Assembly (NCBI GenBank): GCA_009841335.1
Contig: VXLY01000031.1
Location: 1-64,000 of the forward strand
Length of the DNA stretch: 64,000 bases
Source of the DNA: Rhodothermaceae bacterium
Lineage (GTDB): Bacteria > Bacteroidota > Rhodothermia > Rhodothermales > Bin80
Reading direction: 5' to 3'
In this document: positions 9,042 through 17,416 of the stretch, one piece after another
Layout of the letters: every line of letters starts with the position of its first letter
Position numbering within the stretch: the first letter of the stretch is position 1
The notes under the pieces: generated by a model
Database searches by the model: none
The model's input: only the letters and a program-made list of their open reading frames with translations
What the model was told of the DNA's origin: nothing
Program-made: the position numbers and the translations under genes

Positions 9042-9400
9042 GCGAATTATTGGGGATATATGGTTAATCTACTGCCTTGTGCAGCTACCCGCATAGTCTA
9101 TTTCACCACTCGTAAGGACTTGCCTCCACCATACAGTAGCCCCTTACCAAAAATATACCTCCCCGGTTTTTGTAAGACACAGAAATGACCTGCTGTGCGC
9201 CGGTTAGGTACATGTCGTGCCAGACTCGCATCAATTGGCTGGAGAAACGACCCTTCTATCTGCCCCATTCAAAAACTCCTGCCGTGGCGCGCACGGAAGC
9301 CTCTCCTCGCACAACGCTCACAAACTTTAAACTTGAGCTTCCGTTTGGATCGCGCATGCGGATCAGTCAAGAAACTCACCTTTGCGCTACTGCAAAAATG
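9042..9400. other. Intergenic gap, nothing recognised
   Basis: This gap lies between the minus-strand SixA-like start and the end of the DUF4389 gene. Short plus-strand frames exist, but their translations are low-complexity or Arg/Ser-rich and resemble no family. No tRNA or convincing terminator was seen. Confidence 0.5.
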
Positions 9401-9979
9401 TTACGGCCTTAGTGCAAACGGCGGATACACATCGGTAGCCAACATACTTGCATAGGCATGTATACGCAATAACCACCGTAACACACCCGTACTGAAATCA
9501 AATAACGCGCGCGGATAGTTCCCCAAAAACAGGACCAGTAACCAAGCTATGGGGGCAATGCACCAATACAATCCATACAAGAGTGAGGCCACCAGTAAGT
9601 GCGGAATCACAAGTATCCATTTCACAAGCGGCATTAGACGAGCCAAATCCGTATCCGGGTCTGGAAAATCAACCTCAATGCTGATTTCATCATTGTGGTC
9701 GGAGAGTGGATACTCATCAATCAGGAGGTACAAGTAAGCTATTGTTTTGAATTGCAACCGACATGAAAGCAGATTGATGTCAAACAACCATTTGGGATAA
9801 AACCCGAGAATCACAATCCAGACGCCAGCCAGTAAATGAGTTATGGATGTCAGGGCCCCCAGAAGAGACGCAATTAACAACGCCGGTAATGCAAGGATTA
9901 GGCGAAAAAACGCGCTTATCCGGCTTTGTTTCTCGCGATAATGTATTTCCAGACGTGCTGGATACTGAAAATCGTCCAT
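9401..9979 (-). CDS. DUF4389 membrane protein
   Basis: 192 residues with four hydrophobic segments: about 22-45, 50-70, 115-135 and 140-165. The beginning 'YPARLEIHYREKQSRISAFF' followed by 'LALPALLIASLL', and the repeated 'NYPRALFDF'/'FYPKWLFDI' motif, are characteristic of DUF4389. These proteins are inner-membrane proteins of unknown function, duplicated internally around the 'P..LF' motif. The gene lies 43 bp downstream of uppS on the same strand and may be co-transcribed with it. That would link it to envelope biogenesis, but only by position. Confidence 0.75.
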   Translation of the reverse strand: MDDFQYPARLEIHYREKQSRISAFFRLILALPALLIASLLGALTSITHLLAGVWIVILGFYPKWLFDINLLSCRLQFKTIAYLYLLIDEYPLSDHNDEISIEVDFPDPDTDLARLMPLVKWILVIPHLLVASLLYGLYWCIAPIAWLLVLFLGNYPRALFDFSTGVLRWLLRIHAYASMLATDVYPPFALRP

Positions 9980-10022
9980 GGGTTGTAGGTAGATGGATTG
10001 TTAGTTGCAGGTTCGCCTCACC

Positions 10023-10703
10023 CTACACTGTACCAAAGCGTCTCTGGCGCTGCTCAAATGCTGCAAGCGCAGCATCCAACTGTGCGCCGCCAAAATCCGG
10101 CCAATAATCTTGAGTAAAGTAGAATTCGGCATAGGCACATTCCCAAAGCAGGAAATCGCTCAAGCGCTGTTCCCCACCTGTTCGTATGAGAAGATCTACA
10201 TCCGGCACAGGACAGGTTGCATTGTAAGCATGGGTGAGAGCATGCGTAAAATCACCGTTTCCGTTACTTCCAATATAACGCGCCGCCCGCACCAGTGCAT
10301 CACGCGCTGAATAATCAAGTGCCAGACGTAAATGAAGTCCTGTTCCTTTCTCTGTGCGCGCTTCGGCGTGCAAGATCGCCTCTAGGACAGTATCCGGCAA
10401 ACGGTCACGTCTGCCAATGATGCTGAGCCGAATATTTTGCCGGATACACCTTGCCGTCTGCACAGGCAACTGAGCTGCCAGAATACGCATAAGAGCTGTT
10501 ACCTCGCTGGTCGGGCGCCGCCAGTTGTCCGAGGAAAAAGCGTACAGGGTAAGTGTGTGTATGTGCCGTTGGACAGCTGCCTCTACGACCTCACGCAGTG
10601 ACTTGACACCTGCATGATGTCCGGCTGTGCGTGGCAGTCCGCGCTCCCTCGCCCAACGACCATTGCCATCCATGATAATGGCAACATGCAATGAATTACT
10701 CAT
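10023..10703 (-). CDS. uppS: Isoprenyl transferase (undecaprenyl diphosphate synthase)
   Basis: 226 residues; cis-prenyltransferase that extends farnesyl diphosphate with isopentenyl diphosphate to the C55 lipid carrier for peptidoglycan and O-antigen synthesis. The signature 'HVAIIMDGNGRWARERGLPR' covers the catalytic Asp12 and the P-loop. 'FSSDNWRRP' and the C-terminal 'DLLIRTGGEQRLSDFLLWE' provide the remaining substrate-binding Arg and Glu residues. The length is close to the bacterial norm of about 240-250 or slightly short. The ATG at 10703 is supported by the immediate start of the conserved motif. cdsA, its usual neighbour, is not here; DUF4389 follows instead. Confidence 0.95.
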   Translation of the reverse strand: MSNSLHVAIIMDGNGRWARERGLPRTAGHHAGVKSLREVVEAAVQRHIHTLTLYAFSSDNWRRPTSEVTALMRILAAQLPVQTARCIRQNIRLSIIGRRDRLPDTVLEAILHAEARTEKGTGLHLRLALDYSARDALVRAARYIGSNGNGDFTHALTHAYNATCPVPDVDLLIRTGGEQRLSDFLLWECAYAEFYFTQDYWPDFGGAQLDAALAAFEQRQRRFGTV

Positions 10704-10874
10704 TTATGCCTCATACTAATGGAACGATGGTTCCGCCGTCCGCTGAGGAGATGGTGTATCTCCATCTCCCATCCACTCCGCGTCAACCACACCGGATACT
10801 TGCACTCGTTTGGATGAACCTTCCGCGGCAACAAGAATGCCACAACTGAAATCCTGCAAACACACATAGTCATT

Positions 10875-11216
10875 TTAGTCGGGGGTTACAGCACGTGCCA
10901 TTTTTAACATGCGTTCCATCTGCTCCACATAGGCCGAAAGCGCTGCGCCCCCTTTGGATGTCAGCCTGTATTCCGTGAGAGGAATACGGTTCTGAAAAGA
11001 TTTTATGCACTCGACATAACCCGCCTTTTCCAGTTTTCGTGCGTGCCGACTCAGATTACCGTCCGAGGTTTTCAAGAGTGTTTTCAGATCCCTGAAACTG
11101 AGTGTTTCACCGGCCGCCAACGCGCTCACAATCCCCAGACGAACACGTGCATGAATCAATGGATCCAGATTTTGCCTCAGCACTTTCATTGAACCGAAGG
11201 AAATACTACCCTCCAT
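10875..11216 (-). CDS. Winged-helix transcriptional regulator
   Basis: 113 residues from the ATG at 11216 (an internal Met at 11189 is an alternative start). The fold is a compact winged helix: 'DPLIHARVRLGIVSALA', 'SFRDLKTLLKTSDGNLSRHA' as the recognition helix region, and a wing ending in 'TEYRLTSKGGAALSAY'. This matches the small MarR/PadR-like regulators often annotated as 'winged helix DNA-binding domain (HTH_34)'. Its start overlaps the stop of the preceding membrane-protein gene by 11 bp, so the two are translationally coupled and probably functionally paired. The target is unknown; autoregulation of the pair is a common arrangement. Confidence 0.85.
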   Translation of the reverse strand: MEGSISFGSMKVLRQNLDPLIHARVRLGIVSALAAGETLSFRDLKTLLKTSDGNLSRHARKLEKAGYVECIKSFQNRIPLTEYRLTSKGGAALSAYVEQMERMLKMARAVTPD

Positions 11217-11814
11217 ATCTGCGTGCGATGTACAGTCCAAAACCAATGTGCAGCCCCCCGAAACCGAGAGCGAGTAATACGTCCATCCATACATGTGGAA
11301 CGAACAGGGATACGACCCCCAGCACCATAAAGCAGATTCCCAGGAACGGAATAGTGCGCACACTGCTCGCACCACCTGTTATGGTCCCCACGCCGTAAAG
11401 CAGAAGCCACATCGTCGGAAGTACATCCAGGTTACCTGCGCGCCAAAGAGCAACAGTTAGCAGGAGCCCGGCTACCATGGATGGGGCAAGTGTCAGGATG
11501 TATTTGCGACCAGGTCCACTGCTCAGCGAAACACCACACCTACGTGCCTTCCGGCGTAAGGTGAATATCGCAACCGTTACGGCTATGGCCGCATCAATGA
11601 GCCAAACGGTCAACCACCCCTCCGGGGAAGCCTGCAATGCCGCAATCCAGGCCGCCAGTAGCGAGGTGATCCCAACAACAAACATCCCCCACCCCGGTAC
11701 GGCCGTGAAAGAGGCCGATCGCTCCATTACATCGCGGATGAAGCGTAAGTGTTCACTCGCCTGTTCTTCTGAAGGAGTACTTCGGTGCGATATGGGGCCA
11801 TTTCCGATAATCAT
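11206..11814 (-). CDS. Membrane protein coupled to the winged-helix regulator
   Basis: 202 residues from the ATG at 11814; a longer frame reaches 11865, but its extra 17 residues look non-coding. After a soluble N-terminus of about 40 residues containing 'EEQASEHLRFIRDVMERSAS', there are roughly six hydrophobic helices, including 'FVVGITSLLAAWIAAL' and 'LAPSMVAGLLLTVALW'. I recognise no catalytic motif. Such proteins are found as partners of small winged-helix regulators in Rhodothermota/Bacteroidota-like genomes. The 11-bp overlap with the regulator gene argues that they act together, perhaps as a membrane sensor and DNA-binding output, but this is inference. Confidence 0.7.
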   Translation of the reverse strand: MIIGNGPISHRSTPSEEQASEHLRFIRDVMERSASFTAVPGWGMFVVGITSLLAAWIAALQASPEGWLTVWLIDAAIAVTVAIFTLRRKARRCGVSLSSGPGRKYILTLAPSMVAGLLLTVALWRAGNLDVLPTMWLLLYGVGTITGGASSVRTIPFLGICFMVLGVVSLFVPHVWMDVLLALGFGGLHIGFGLYIARRYGG

Positions 11815-12218
11815 GTCACAGTATACCACAACAAGTTCTTTATGTTGCAAAGTACTATAAAGCAATTTCCAGGTTCCGCTGACATTTATTCACTTCCGGC
11901 GTTCAACAAGAAAGGCCATGAGTTTGATCGAATAGGTTTAGTTGCGCCTGGAACGCCACCGGGTGACCTCATTTGATGAGGAACAACAATCATTCAATGT
12001 GATGTTTGTGGTTCTACCGGGATAGGGCAACTGTACGACGGTCACGTTCGGTTTACCGATCTTCATACCCTTTGAAATTAGACACCAATGAAGTACATCA
12101 TCCCCCAAGCTTAAATCTCTATCCACAGTATCGTTGTGCGATCAGGCATTGGTGCCAGCACATTCGGGAACCCATCGTCGGTCCGATTTCGTTCAATTGG
12201 GTTGCAAATTGCTTGGCC

Positions 12219-13361
12219 ATGCGTGTTCTGGAAGATTTACCTACCCCCTGTGTACTCATTGACGAAAGTCGCATGGAGGCGAATCTCGAGCAAATGGCCA
12301 CAAAGGCAGATGGTGTCCGACTGCGTCCCCATACTAAAACCCATAAATCAGTCGCACTGGCAAAACGTCAGCAACTCCATGGAGCCGTTGGAATTACGGT
12401 GGCAAAAGTCAGCGAAGCCGAGGTCTTTGTCCAGAACGGTTTTGATGATGTGCGTATTGCCTATACAGTGGTCGGAGAACAACAATTAAAGCGGTTAGCT
12501 GATCTCTCGAACCAAGCCCGTTTGTCCTTTTGCATCGACACGAAAGAAGGAGCACACTTGGCCTCGAGTGTTCTTGGCAAAGCTGGGGTATCCATTGACG
12601 TATTGCTCGAAATTGATTCAGGCTACGGCAGGTGCGGCGTACCATACAACAGCAGTGAAGTCGTCGAGCTTGCTCTGGAACTGAATGAATTGGAGGGTTT
12701 GCGTCTCTGCGGCATCCTGACACACGAAGGAGATGCGTATTCTCATGGTGCATTGAATGCATTCGAAGTCATGGCACAGACGCGAGACCGGATGCTTGAT
12801 GTAGCTGTTCGGCTGGCTGAGGCACATTGCGCAGAAACAACCACCTTCGAGATCAGCATGGGCTCTACGCCCTCCATCAATGTTTTCGAAAACAACAGCA
12901 AAGGAGGATTCCGTATCACAGAAGTGCGCCCCGGTAATTACATATTCAATGACTTAACGCAGGTAGCGCTCGGCGTTTGTTCGCTGGACGCATGTGCGCT
13001 TACGGTGCTTTCCACTGTGGTCAGCCATCATCGTACATCCCGTGGGACTGAGCGCTTTATTCTGGATTCAGGACGCAAAGTACTAACCAGTGATTCCGTA
13101 GGGGACAAGCCAGGCTACGGCTGTATCCTCTACAATCCCCGTACACGCGTTGCGCATCCACACACACGGATTACGGGGCTGTCCGAAGAACATGGCTGGT
13201 GCGAGGTGCGGGGAGGGGGCACATTCAGCGTCGGAGATCGAGTGCAAATTGTACCCAACCATGCTTGTGTGGTGGTAAACATGATGGATAAAATCTTTCT
13301 CGTGGATGAGAGCAACGTCCTTTCTGAGATCCCCGTTGACGCACGTGGATGCGTCATCTGA
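12219..13361 (+). CDS. D-threonine aldolase / D-serine dehydratase-like PLP enzyme
   Basis: 380 residues from the ATG at 12219, which starts directly on the family motif 'DLPTPCVLIDESRMEANL'; the frame upstream to 12006 looks non-coding. The alanine-racemase-like TIM barrel shows the PLP lysine in 'RPHTKTHKS'. The C-terminal beta domain ends with 'PNHACVVVN', where His and Cys two apart match the Zn2+ site of eukaryotic-type D-serine dehydratases (His/Cys) better than the His/Asp pair described for D-threonine aldolase. The likely reaction is cleavage or deamination of a beta-hydroxy D-amino acid. The zinc dehydrogenase gene starts 24 bp downstream, so the two probably form one catabolic unit. 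Confidence 0.8.
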   Translation: MRVLEDLPTPCVLIDESRMEANLEQMATKADGVRLRPHTKTHKSVALAKRQQLHGAVGITVAKVSEAEVFVQNGFDDVRIAYTVVGEQQLKRLADLSNQARLSFCIDTKEGAHLASSVLGKAGVSIDVLLEIDSGYGRCGVPYNSSEVVELALELNELEGLRLCGILTHEGDAYSHGALNAFEVMAQTRDRMLDVAVRLAEAHCAETTTFEISMGSTPSINVFENNSKGGFRITEVRPGNYIFNDLTQVALGVCSLDACALTVLSTVVSHHRTSRGTERFILDSGRKVLTSDSVGDKPGYGCILYNPRTRVAHPHTRITGLSEEHGWCEVRGGGTFSVGDRVQIVPNHACVVVNMMDKIFLVDESNVLSEIPVDARGCVI

Positions 13362-13385
13362 ACTTCTGTAAAATCAGCCGAATTT

Positions 13386-14432
13386 ATGCAGGCAGTAATG
13401 AAAGTCGCACCCGGAGTCGGGAATATTGAGGTTCGCGATATCCAGGAACCCAGCCCCGGCCCCGACCATGTGAAGCTGAAGGTGCACGCTGCCGGTCTAT
13501 GCGGAACGGACTTGCACATTTATTACGATGAATTCAAGTCATGGCCGCCTGTTGTCCTGGGCCATGAAGTTGCCGGAGAAGTCGTCGAGGTGGGTCCGGG
13601 AGTCTCCGACAACCTCTTAGGTATGCGTGTCACCACAGAAACCTACTTTCATACGTGCAGGATCTGTCGATACTGCCGTGATGGCCACACTAACCTTTGC
13701 CTCGAAAGGCGCTCAATCGGCTCGGCGGTCGATGGCGGATTTACAGAATATCTGGTCGTACCTGCACACAATCTCCACCAGTTATCCGAACAAGTCTCTT
13801 ACCGGGAAGGGGCCCTTACCGAGCCCCTGGCCTGCGTGGTTCACGGCGTGCTGCTGGTTGCACCGACCGTAAGGGCAGGTGACCTGGCGGTTATCGCAGG
13901 CCCCGGTACGATTGGTCTTTTGACACTTCAAGTACTCAAAGCCAGCCAAGCGACCGTCATTGTCCTAGGCACCGCCTCGGACTCACATCGTCTCAGTCTG
14001 GCCCGTGATCTTGGAGCTGATTACGTTGTGAATGTGGAAACACGAGATGTACCGGCACTTGTTCAAGACGCATCCATTCAGGGACTGGGAGCAGATGTAG
14101 TCTATGAATGTTCGGGGGCGGGGGGCGCGGCACAAGGGCTTCTACAACTCGTACGGCGTCGCGGCCGCTATGTACAAGTCGGGCTGTTTGGCAAACCTGT
14201 GGCTTGGGATCTTGATCAGGTATGCTACAAGGAGCTTACTGTTACTGGCAGCAATGCGTCGACACCAGAATCGTGGATTCGGGCTATTCATCTATTGAGC
14301 AGTGGCGCGGTAAAAACGGAACCGCTGATCACGCATGATTTTTCGTTGTCGCAGTGGGAAGCCGCATTTGGTACTTTTACGCAAAAAACCGGCGTTAAGA
14401 CGCTATTTCGCCCTCATTTTAAACAGGGATGA
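13386..14432 (+). CDS. Zinc-dependent alcohol/polyol/threonine dehydrogenase family protein
   Basis: 348 residues of the medium-chain dehydrogenase superfamily. Catalytic zinc ligands are visible in '[10 protein letters not shown]' (Cys), 'LGHEVAGEV' (His-Glu) and 'TEPLACV' (Glu). The structural zinc lobe has all four Cys in '[16 protein letters not shown]'. The Rossmann motif is '[17 protein letters not shown]'. Sorbitol dehydrogenase, threonine dehydrogenase and galactitol dehydrogenase all share this layout, so the substrate cannot be fixed. Its position right after the D-amino-acid enzyme suggests oxidation of a hydroxy amino acid or of the aldehyde/alcohol made from it. The hem operon begins 59 bp downstream. 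Confidence 0.88.
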   Translation: MQAVMKVAPGVGNIEVRDIQEPSPGPDHVKLKVHAAGLCGTDLHIYYDEFKSWPPVVLGHEVAGEVVEVGPGVSDNLLGMRVTTETYFHTCRICRYCRDGHTNLCLERRSIGSAVDGGFTEYLVVPAHNLHQLSEQVSYREGALTEPLACVVHGVLLVAPTVRAGDLAVIAGPGTIGLLTLQVLKASQATVIVLGTASDSHRLSLARDLGADYVVNVETRDVPALVQDASIQGLGADVVYECSGAGGAAQGLLQLVRRRGRYVQVGLFGKPVAWDLDQVCYKELTVTGSNASTPESWIRAIHLLSSGAVKTEPLITHDFSLSQWEAAFGTFTQKTGVKTLFRPHFKQG

Positions 14433-14491
14433 AAACATGTTGATTTTTCGTAATTTTATTGGTTGGCACCTGTGTATTTTCACACCACTCA

Positions 14492-15760
14492 ATGACTGAG
14501 TACTCCTTAGGACTTATTGGCATTAGTCATAAGGCAGCACCTGTGGCTGTTCGGGAGCGCTTGGCCTTGCCTCCACAAGCACGGTCCCAGTTCTTTGCGA
14601 AAGCCCGTACATCACTTGACGGCTTGGCCGTACTATCCACCTGCAATCGCGTAGAGTTCTACGGACACGCTGATGGACCCGGTTCAGCCGATGAAGCGCT
14701 GCATTTTCTCCTGAACACGTCCTTTGATCTGTCCACCGCCCACCCTTACCTGTATCGTAAGCAGGCCGAAGAGGTGCCACGCCACCTGATGCGTGTGGCA
14801 TGCGGCCTGGATTCAATGGTGTTGGGGGAGCCGCAGATTCTGGGACAGGTGAGTGCGTGTTTGCGGTCTGCAGAAACCGCCTCGCTGGCTAGCCCCAAAC
14901 TGAATGCCATATTCCAGGCCGCTGTCAAAGCAGGCAAACGCGCACGCAAGGAAACTGCGCTCGGACGATTTCCTGTCAGTGTTGCCTCAGTTGCGATTGA
15001 CCGCATTCGCGTCGAAGCGGGCCCGCTGAGCCACTTACACGTGGCTGTACTGGGTACCGGGGAAATGGGCAGCCTCGCGGGAAAAATCCTGCGAAAAGAA
15101 GTAACGGCCCGACTCACTTTTGTTAACCGCAGCCTTGAACGTGCAGAAGCATTGGCGGCTGATGCGTGTGCACAGGCCATGCCACTTGAAGAACTGCGGG
15201 CGGCCATTGCACAGGCCGATGTGCTAATAAGTGCGACCGATGCTCCGCATCTGGTGGTTGAGACAGAACATATCAGCCCGAGAACAGGTCGACCACTCCT
15301 TCTGGTAGACTTGGCTGTGCCGCGTGATATTGATCCCGCAGTCAACCAGTTACCAAACGTTAAACTGCTGGATGTAGATAACCTGCGCACAGACATTGCG
15401 CAGTCAAAAGCCGCACGACAAGCAGAAATCCCACAGGTAGAAGAAATCATTGAGCGAGAGTTGGACCTGCTTGATCGGCGTCTGCGTACCTTGGAGGTCG
15501 AACCAATCATTACCGGCCTGCGGCAAAAAGCTGAGTCTATTCGACAGGCCGAGCTTGCTCGGACCTTGGCTGCGCTTGGACCGCTGGATCCCCAGGTGGT
15601 GCAACAACTCGAGCATTTTTCGAACGCTCTGGTCAACAAGTTACTACATGAACCGACCTTGCGTCTGAGAAAAGACGCAGAAAACAACGGCAATCCCGAG
15701 CTGGATTCACACATTATCCGTCGGCTGTTTGATCTGCAGAACTCCGCGCTCAACGAATGA
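14492..15760 (+). CDS. hemA: Glutamyl-tRNA reductase
   Basis: 422 residues from the ATG at 14492; the 11 upstream residues of the longer frame are not conserved-looking. It catalyses the first committed step of the C5 haem pathway, the NADPH-dependent reduction of glutamyl-tRNA to glutamate-1-semialdehyde. 'LGLIGISHKAAPVAVRERL' opens the catalytic domain, the nucleophilic Cys is in 'LSTCNRVEFYG', 'GEPQILGQV' follows, and the NADPH domain has 'VLGTGEMGSLAG'. The C-terminal dimerisation helix is present. The stop shares ATGA with the hemC start, so translation is coupled. Haem-dependent control of HemA stability is known in other bacteria but is not visible here. glutamate-1-semialdehyde aminotransferase (hemL) is not in the window. 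Confidence 0.96.
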   Translation: MTEYSLGLIGISHKAAPVAVRERLALPPQARSQFFAKARTSLDGLAVLSTCNRVEFYGHADGPGSADEALHFLLNTSFDLSTAHPYLYRKQAEEVPRHLMRVACGLDSMVLGEPQILGQVSACLRSAETASLASPKLNAIFQAAVKAGKRARKETALGRFPVSVASVAIDRIRVEAGPLSHLHVAVLGTGEMGSLAGKILRKEVTARLTFVNRSLERAEALAADACAQAMPLEELRAAIAQADVLISATDAPHLVVETEHISPRTGRPLLLVDLAVPRDIDPAVNQLPNVKLLDVDNLRTDIAQSKAARQAEIPQVEEIIERELDLLDRRLRTLEVEPIITGLRQKAESIRQAELARTLAALGPLDPQVVQQLEHFSNALVNKLLHEPTLRLRKDAENNGNPELDSHIIRRLFDLQNSALNE

Positions 15761-16674
15761 CGCGTCAGCTGAAGGCAGGTACGCGTCGCTCCCGCCTGGC
15801 AATTATTCAAACTGAAGAGGTGATCCAACGCCTCGCCTCAACACACCCGGACCTGGGCATCGCGATTGAAACGCTCACAACTGTCGGAGATCAAACGACG
15901 GGCTCGCTTAAAGGTCAGAATCCCGGGGTCTTTACCAACACACTTGAAGAGGCGCTTCTCAACAAACAGATTGACTTCGCTGTTCATTCGTTGAAGGATT
16001 TGCCAGTACAACTGCCAGAAGAGCTGATGATTGCGGCAGTGCCCGAGAGACGTGTAGCCTTCGATGCCCTGGTTACAGACTCCGGATTTACACTTGATGA
16101 ATTGCCCGAGGGAGCGACTGTCGGCACCTCCAGCCTGCGACGTACGTTGCAATTGCGCGTTGCCCGCCCGGACCTGAATATTGTCCCGCTGCGAGGCAAC
16201 GTTGATACACGGGTCCAGAAGATCCTGAAGGGAGAGCTCCAAGCCGCAGTACTGGCTGAGTCTGGATTGGCAAGACTCGGCATTGACAGCAGGTACGTGC
16301 GGCGTATCCCTATGGATACCATGCTCCCTGCACCTGCACAGGGTGCCTTGGCTGTGGAGTGCCGTAAGGATGATGAATTCGCAGCATCTATCTTGCAGGC
16401 GATTACTTGTCGGGCAACCAGAACAGCTACTATCGCTGAGCGTTCTTTTCTTGCGTCGATTGGTGAGGGGTGCGCCGCCCCGATCGCTGCCTATGCAGAG
16501 CTGGCAGGTGAGCAAATACGTATGCGTGTACAGGTGCTCTCACGCAAAGGGCGTGGCCAATTCTCCAGGTCCTTGACTGGATCAGATCCCCTGGCTCTGG
16601 CACAAAGACTCGCGGAGGAGGCAGACCATATGCGGAATAGATGGGTAAATAATTCCGAATTAGAAAGTGCGTAG
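15757..16674 (+). CDS. hemC: Hydroxymethylbilane synthase (porphobilinogen deaminase)
   Basis: 305 residues. It joins four porphobilinogen molecules into hydroxymethylbilane. Visible hallmarks are 'GTRRSRLAIIQTEEV' at the N-terminus, the catalytic Asp in 'VHSLKDLPVQLP', the Arg-rich 'GTSSLRRTLQLR' and 'LRGNVDTRV' cofactor-binding loops, 'PAPAQGALAVECR', and the dipyrromethane-attachment Cys in 'GEGCAAPIAAY'. The length is the usual one. The ATG overlaps the hemA stop (ATGA) and the 3' end overlaps hemD by 8 bp. Confidence 0.96.
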   Translation: MTRQLKAGTRRSRLAIIQTEEVIQRLASTHPDLGIAIETLTTVGDQTTGSLKGQNPGVFTNTLEEALLNKQIDFAVHSLKDLPVQLPEELMIAAVPERRVAFDALVTDSGFTLDELPEGATVGTSSLRRTLQLRVARPDLNIVPLRGNVDTRVQKILKGELQAAVLAESGLARLGIDSRYVRRIPMDTMLPAPAQGALAVECRKDDEFAASILQAITCRATRTATIAERSFLASIGEGCAAPIAAYAELAGEQIRMRVQVLSRKGRGQFSRSLTGSDPLALAQRLAEEADHMRNRWVNNSELESA

Positions 16675-17416
16675 TACACTCACTAATAAACGCATTGCCG
16701 TAACACGTCCGGCACATCAATCGGTCTCCATGTGCCGGATGCTCGGGGCAAGAGGCGCTAAGGTACTGGAATTTCCGACAATTCGGATCGAACCTGCATC
16801 CGATCTCCGACCATTGGTGCAGGCATTAGATGAGCTTGATAACTTCGATCGTGTCATCTTTACCAGCGTAAATGGAGTCATGCATACATGGCAAAATCTC
16901 GAGTGTCCATGGCCGGATTCGGTGCGCGTGGCTGCCATTGGACCCGCAACTGCTGCAGCGTTGCGTTCACGTAACGTGGAACCCGACTTTGTACCGTCTG
17001 AGTACGTAGCAGAGGCACTTGCCAGCGGGCTTGGATCGGTGCGTGATCAGCGAATCCTATTACCGCGTGCTTCCAGGACCCGGCCAGCTTTGGTTGATCT
17101 GCTTCGAGAAAGCGGAGCGCAAGTCAGGACCGTAACCGCATACGAAACTCATGTGAACCGTCCACCGGAGGCGGCATACGCCGCGCTCGCAGACGGCACT
17201 GATGCAATCACCTTTACCAGTGGATCAACTGTTGAAGGATTTGCTGCCCTATTCCCATCTCTGGACACCCCCGTGACCGCAGCCTGTATCGGCCCCATCA
17301 CTGCCGAAGTTGCATCCAGGTCTGGCTTCAATGTGGCTGTCATCGCAAAAACATATACTACTGAGGGTCTTGTAACCGCTCTAGAAGAGTATTTTGAAAA
17401 ATTTGAACAAACATAA
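16667..17416 (+). CDS. hemD: Uroporphyrinogen-III synthase
   Basis: 249 residues, starting with GTG at 16667 inside the 3' end of hemC. It cyclises hydroxymethylbilane with inversion of ring D to uroporphyrinogen III. The family is poorly conserved. Support comes from 'RIAVTRPAHQS' at the start, 'DRVIFTSVNGV', 'ILLPRASRTRPALVDLLRESG', 'AITFTSGSTVEGF' and 'ACIGPITAEVASRSG', which follow the two-lobe pattern of HemD, and from its place in the operon. It overlaps the hemB 5' end by 23 bp. Confidence 0.93.
   Translation: MRSTLTNKRIAVTRPAHQSVSMCRMLGARGAKVLEFPTIRIEPASDLRPLVQALDELDNFDRVIFTSVNGVMHTWQNLECPWPDSVRVAAIGPATAAALRSRNVEPDFVPSEYVAEALASGLGSVRDQRILLPRASRTRPALVDLLRESGAQVRTVTAYETHVNRPPEAAYAALADGTDAITFTSGSTVEGFAALFPSLDTPVTAACIGPITAEVASRSGFNVAVIAKTYTTEGLVTALEEYFEKFEQT

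Noticed and set aside
12006-12218. 71-codon N-terminal extension of the D-amino-acid enzyme
   Set aside because: Composition is non-coding, and the family motif begins immediately after the ATG at 12219.
14746-15828. 360-codon open frame on the minus strand
   Set aside because: It lies wholly antisense to hemA and into hemC, is Ser/Arg-rich, and matches no family, while hemA has all its motifs; it is a shadow frame.
15838-16515. 225-codon minus-strand frame
   Set aside because: It is antisense to hemC, which shows a complete set of catalytic motifs.
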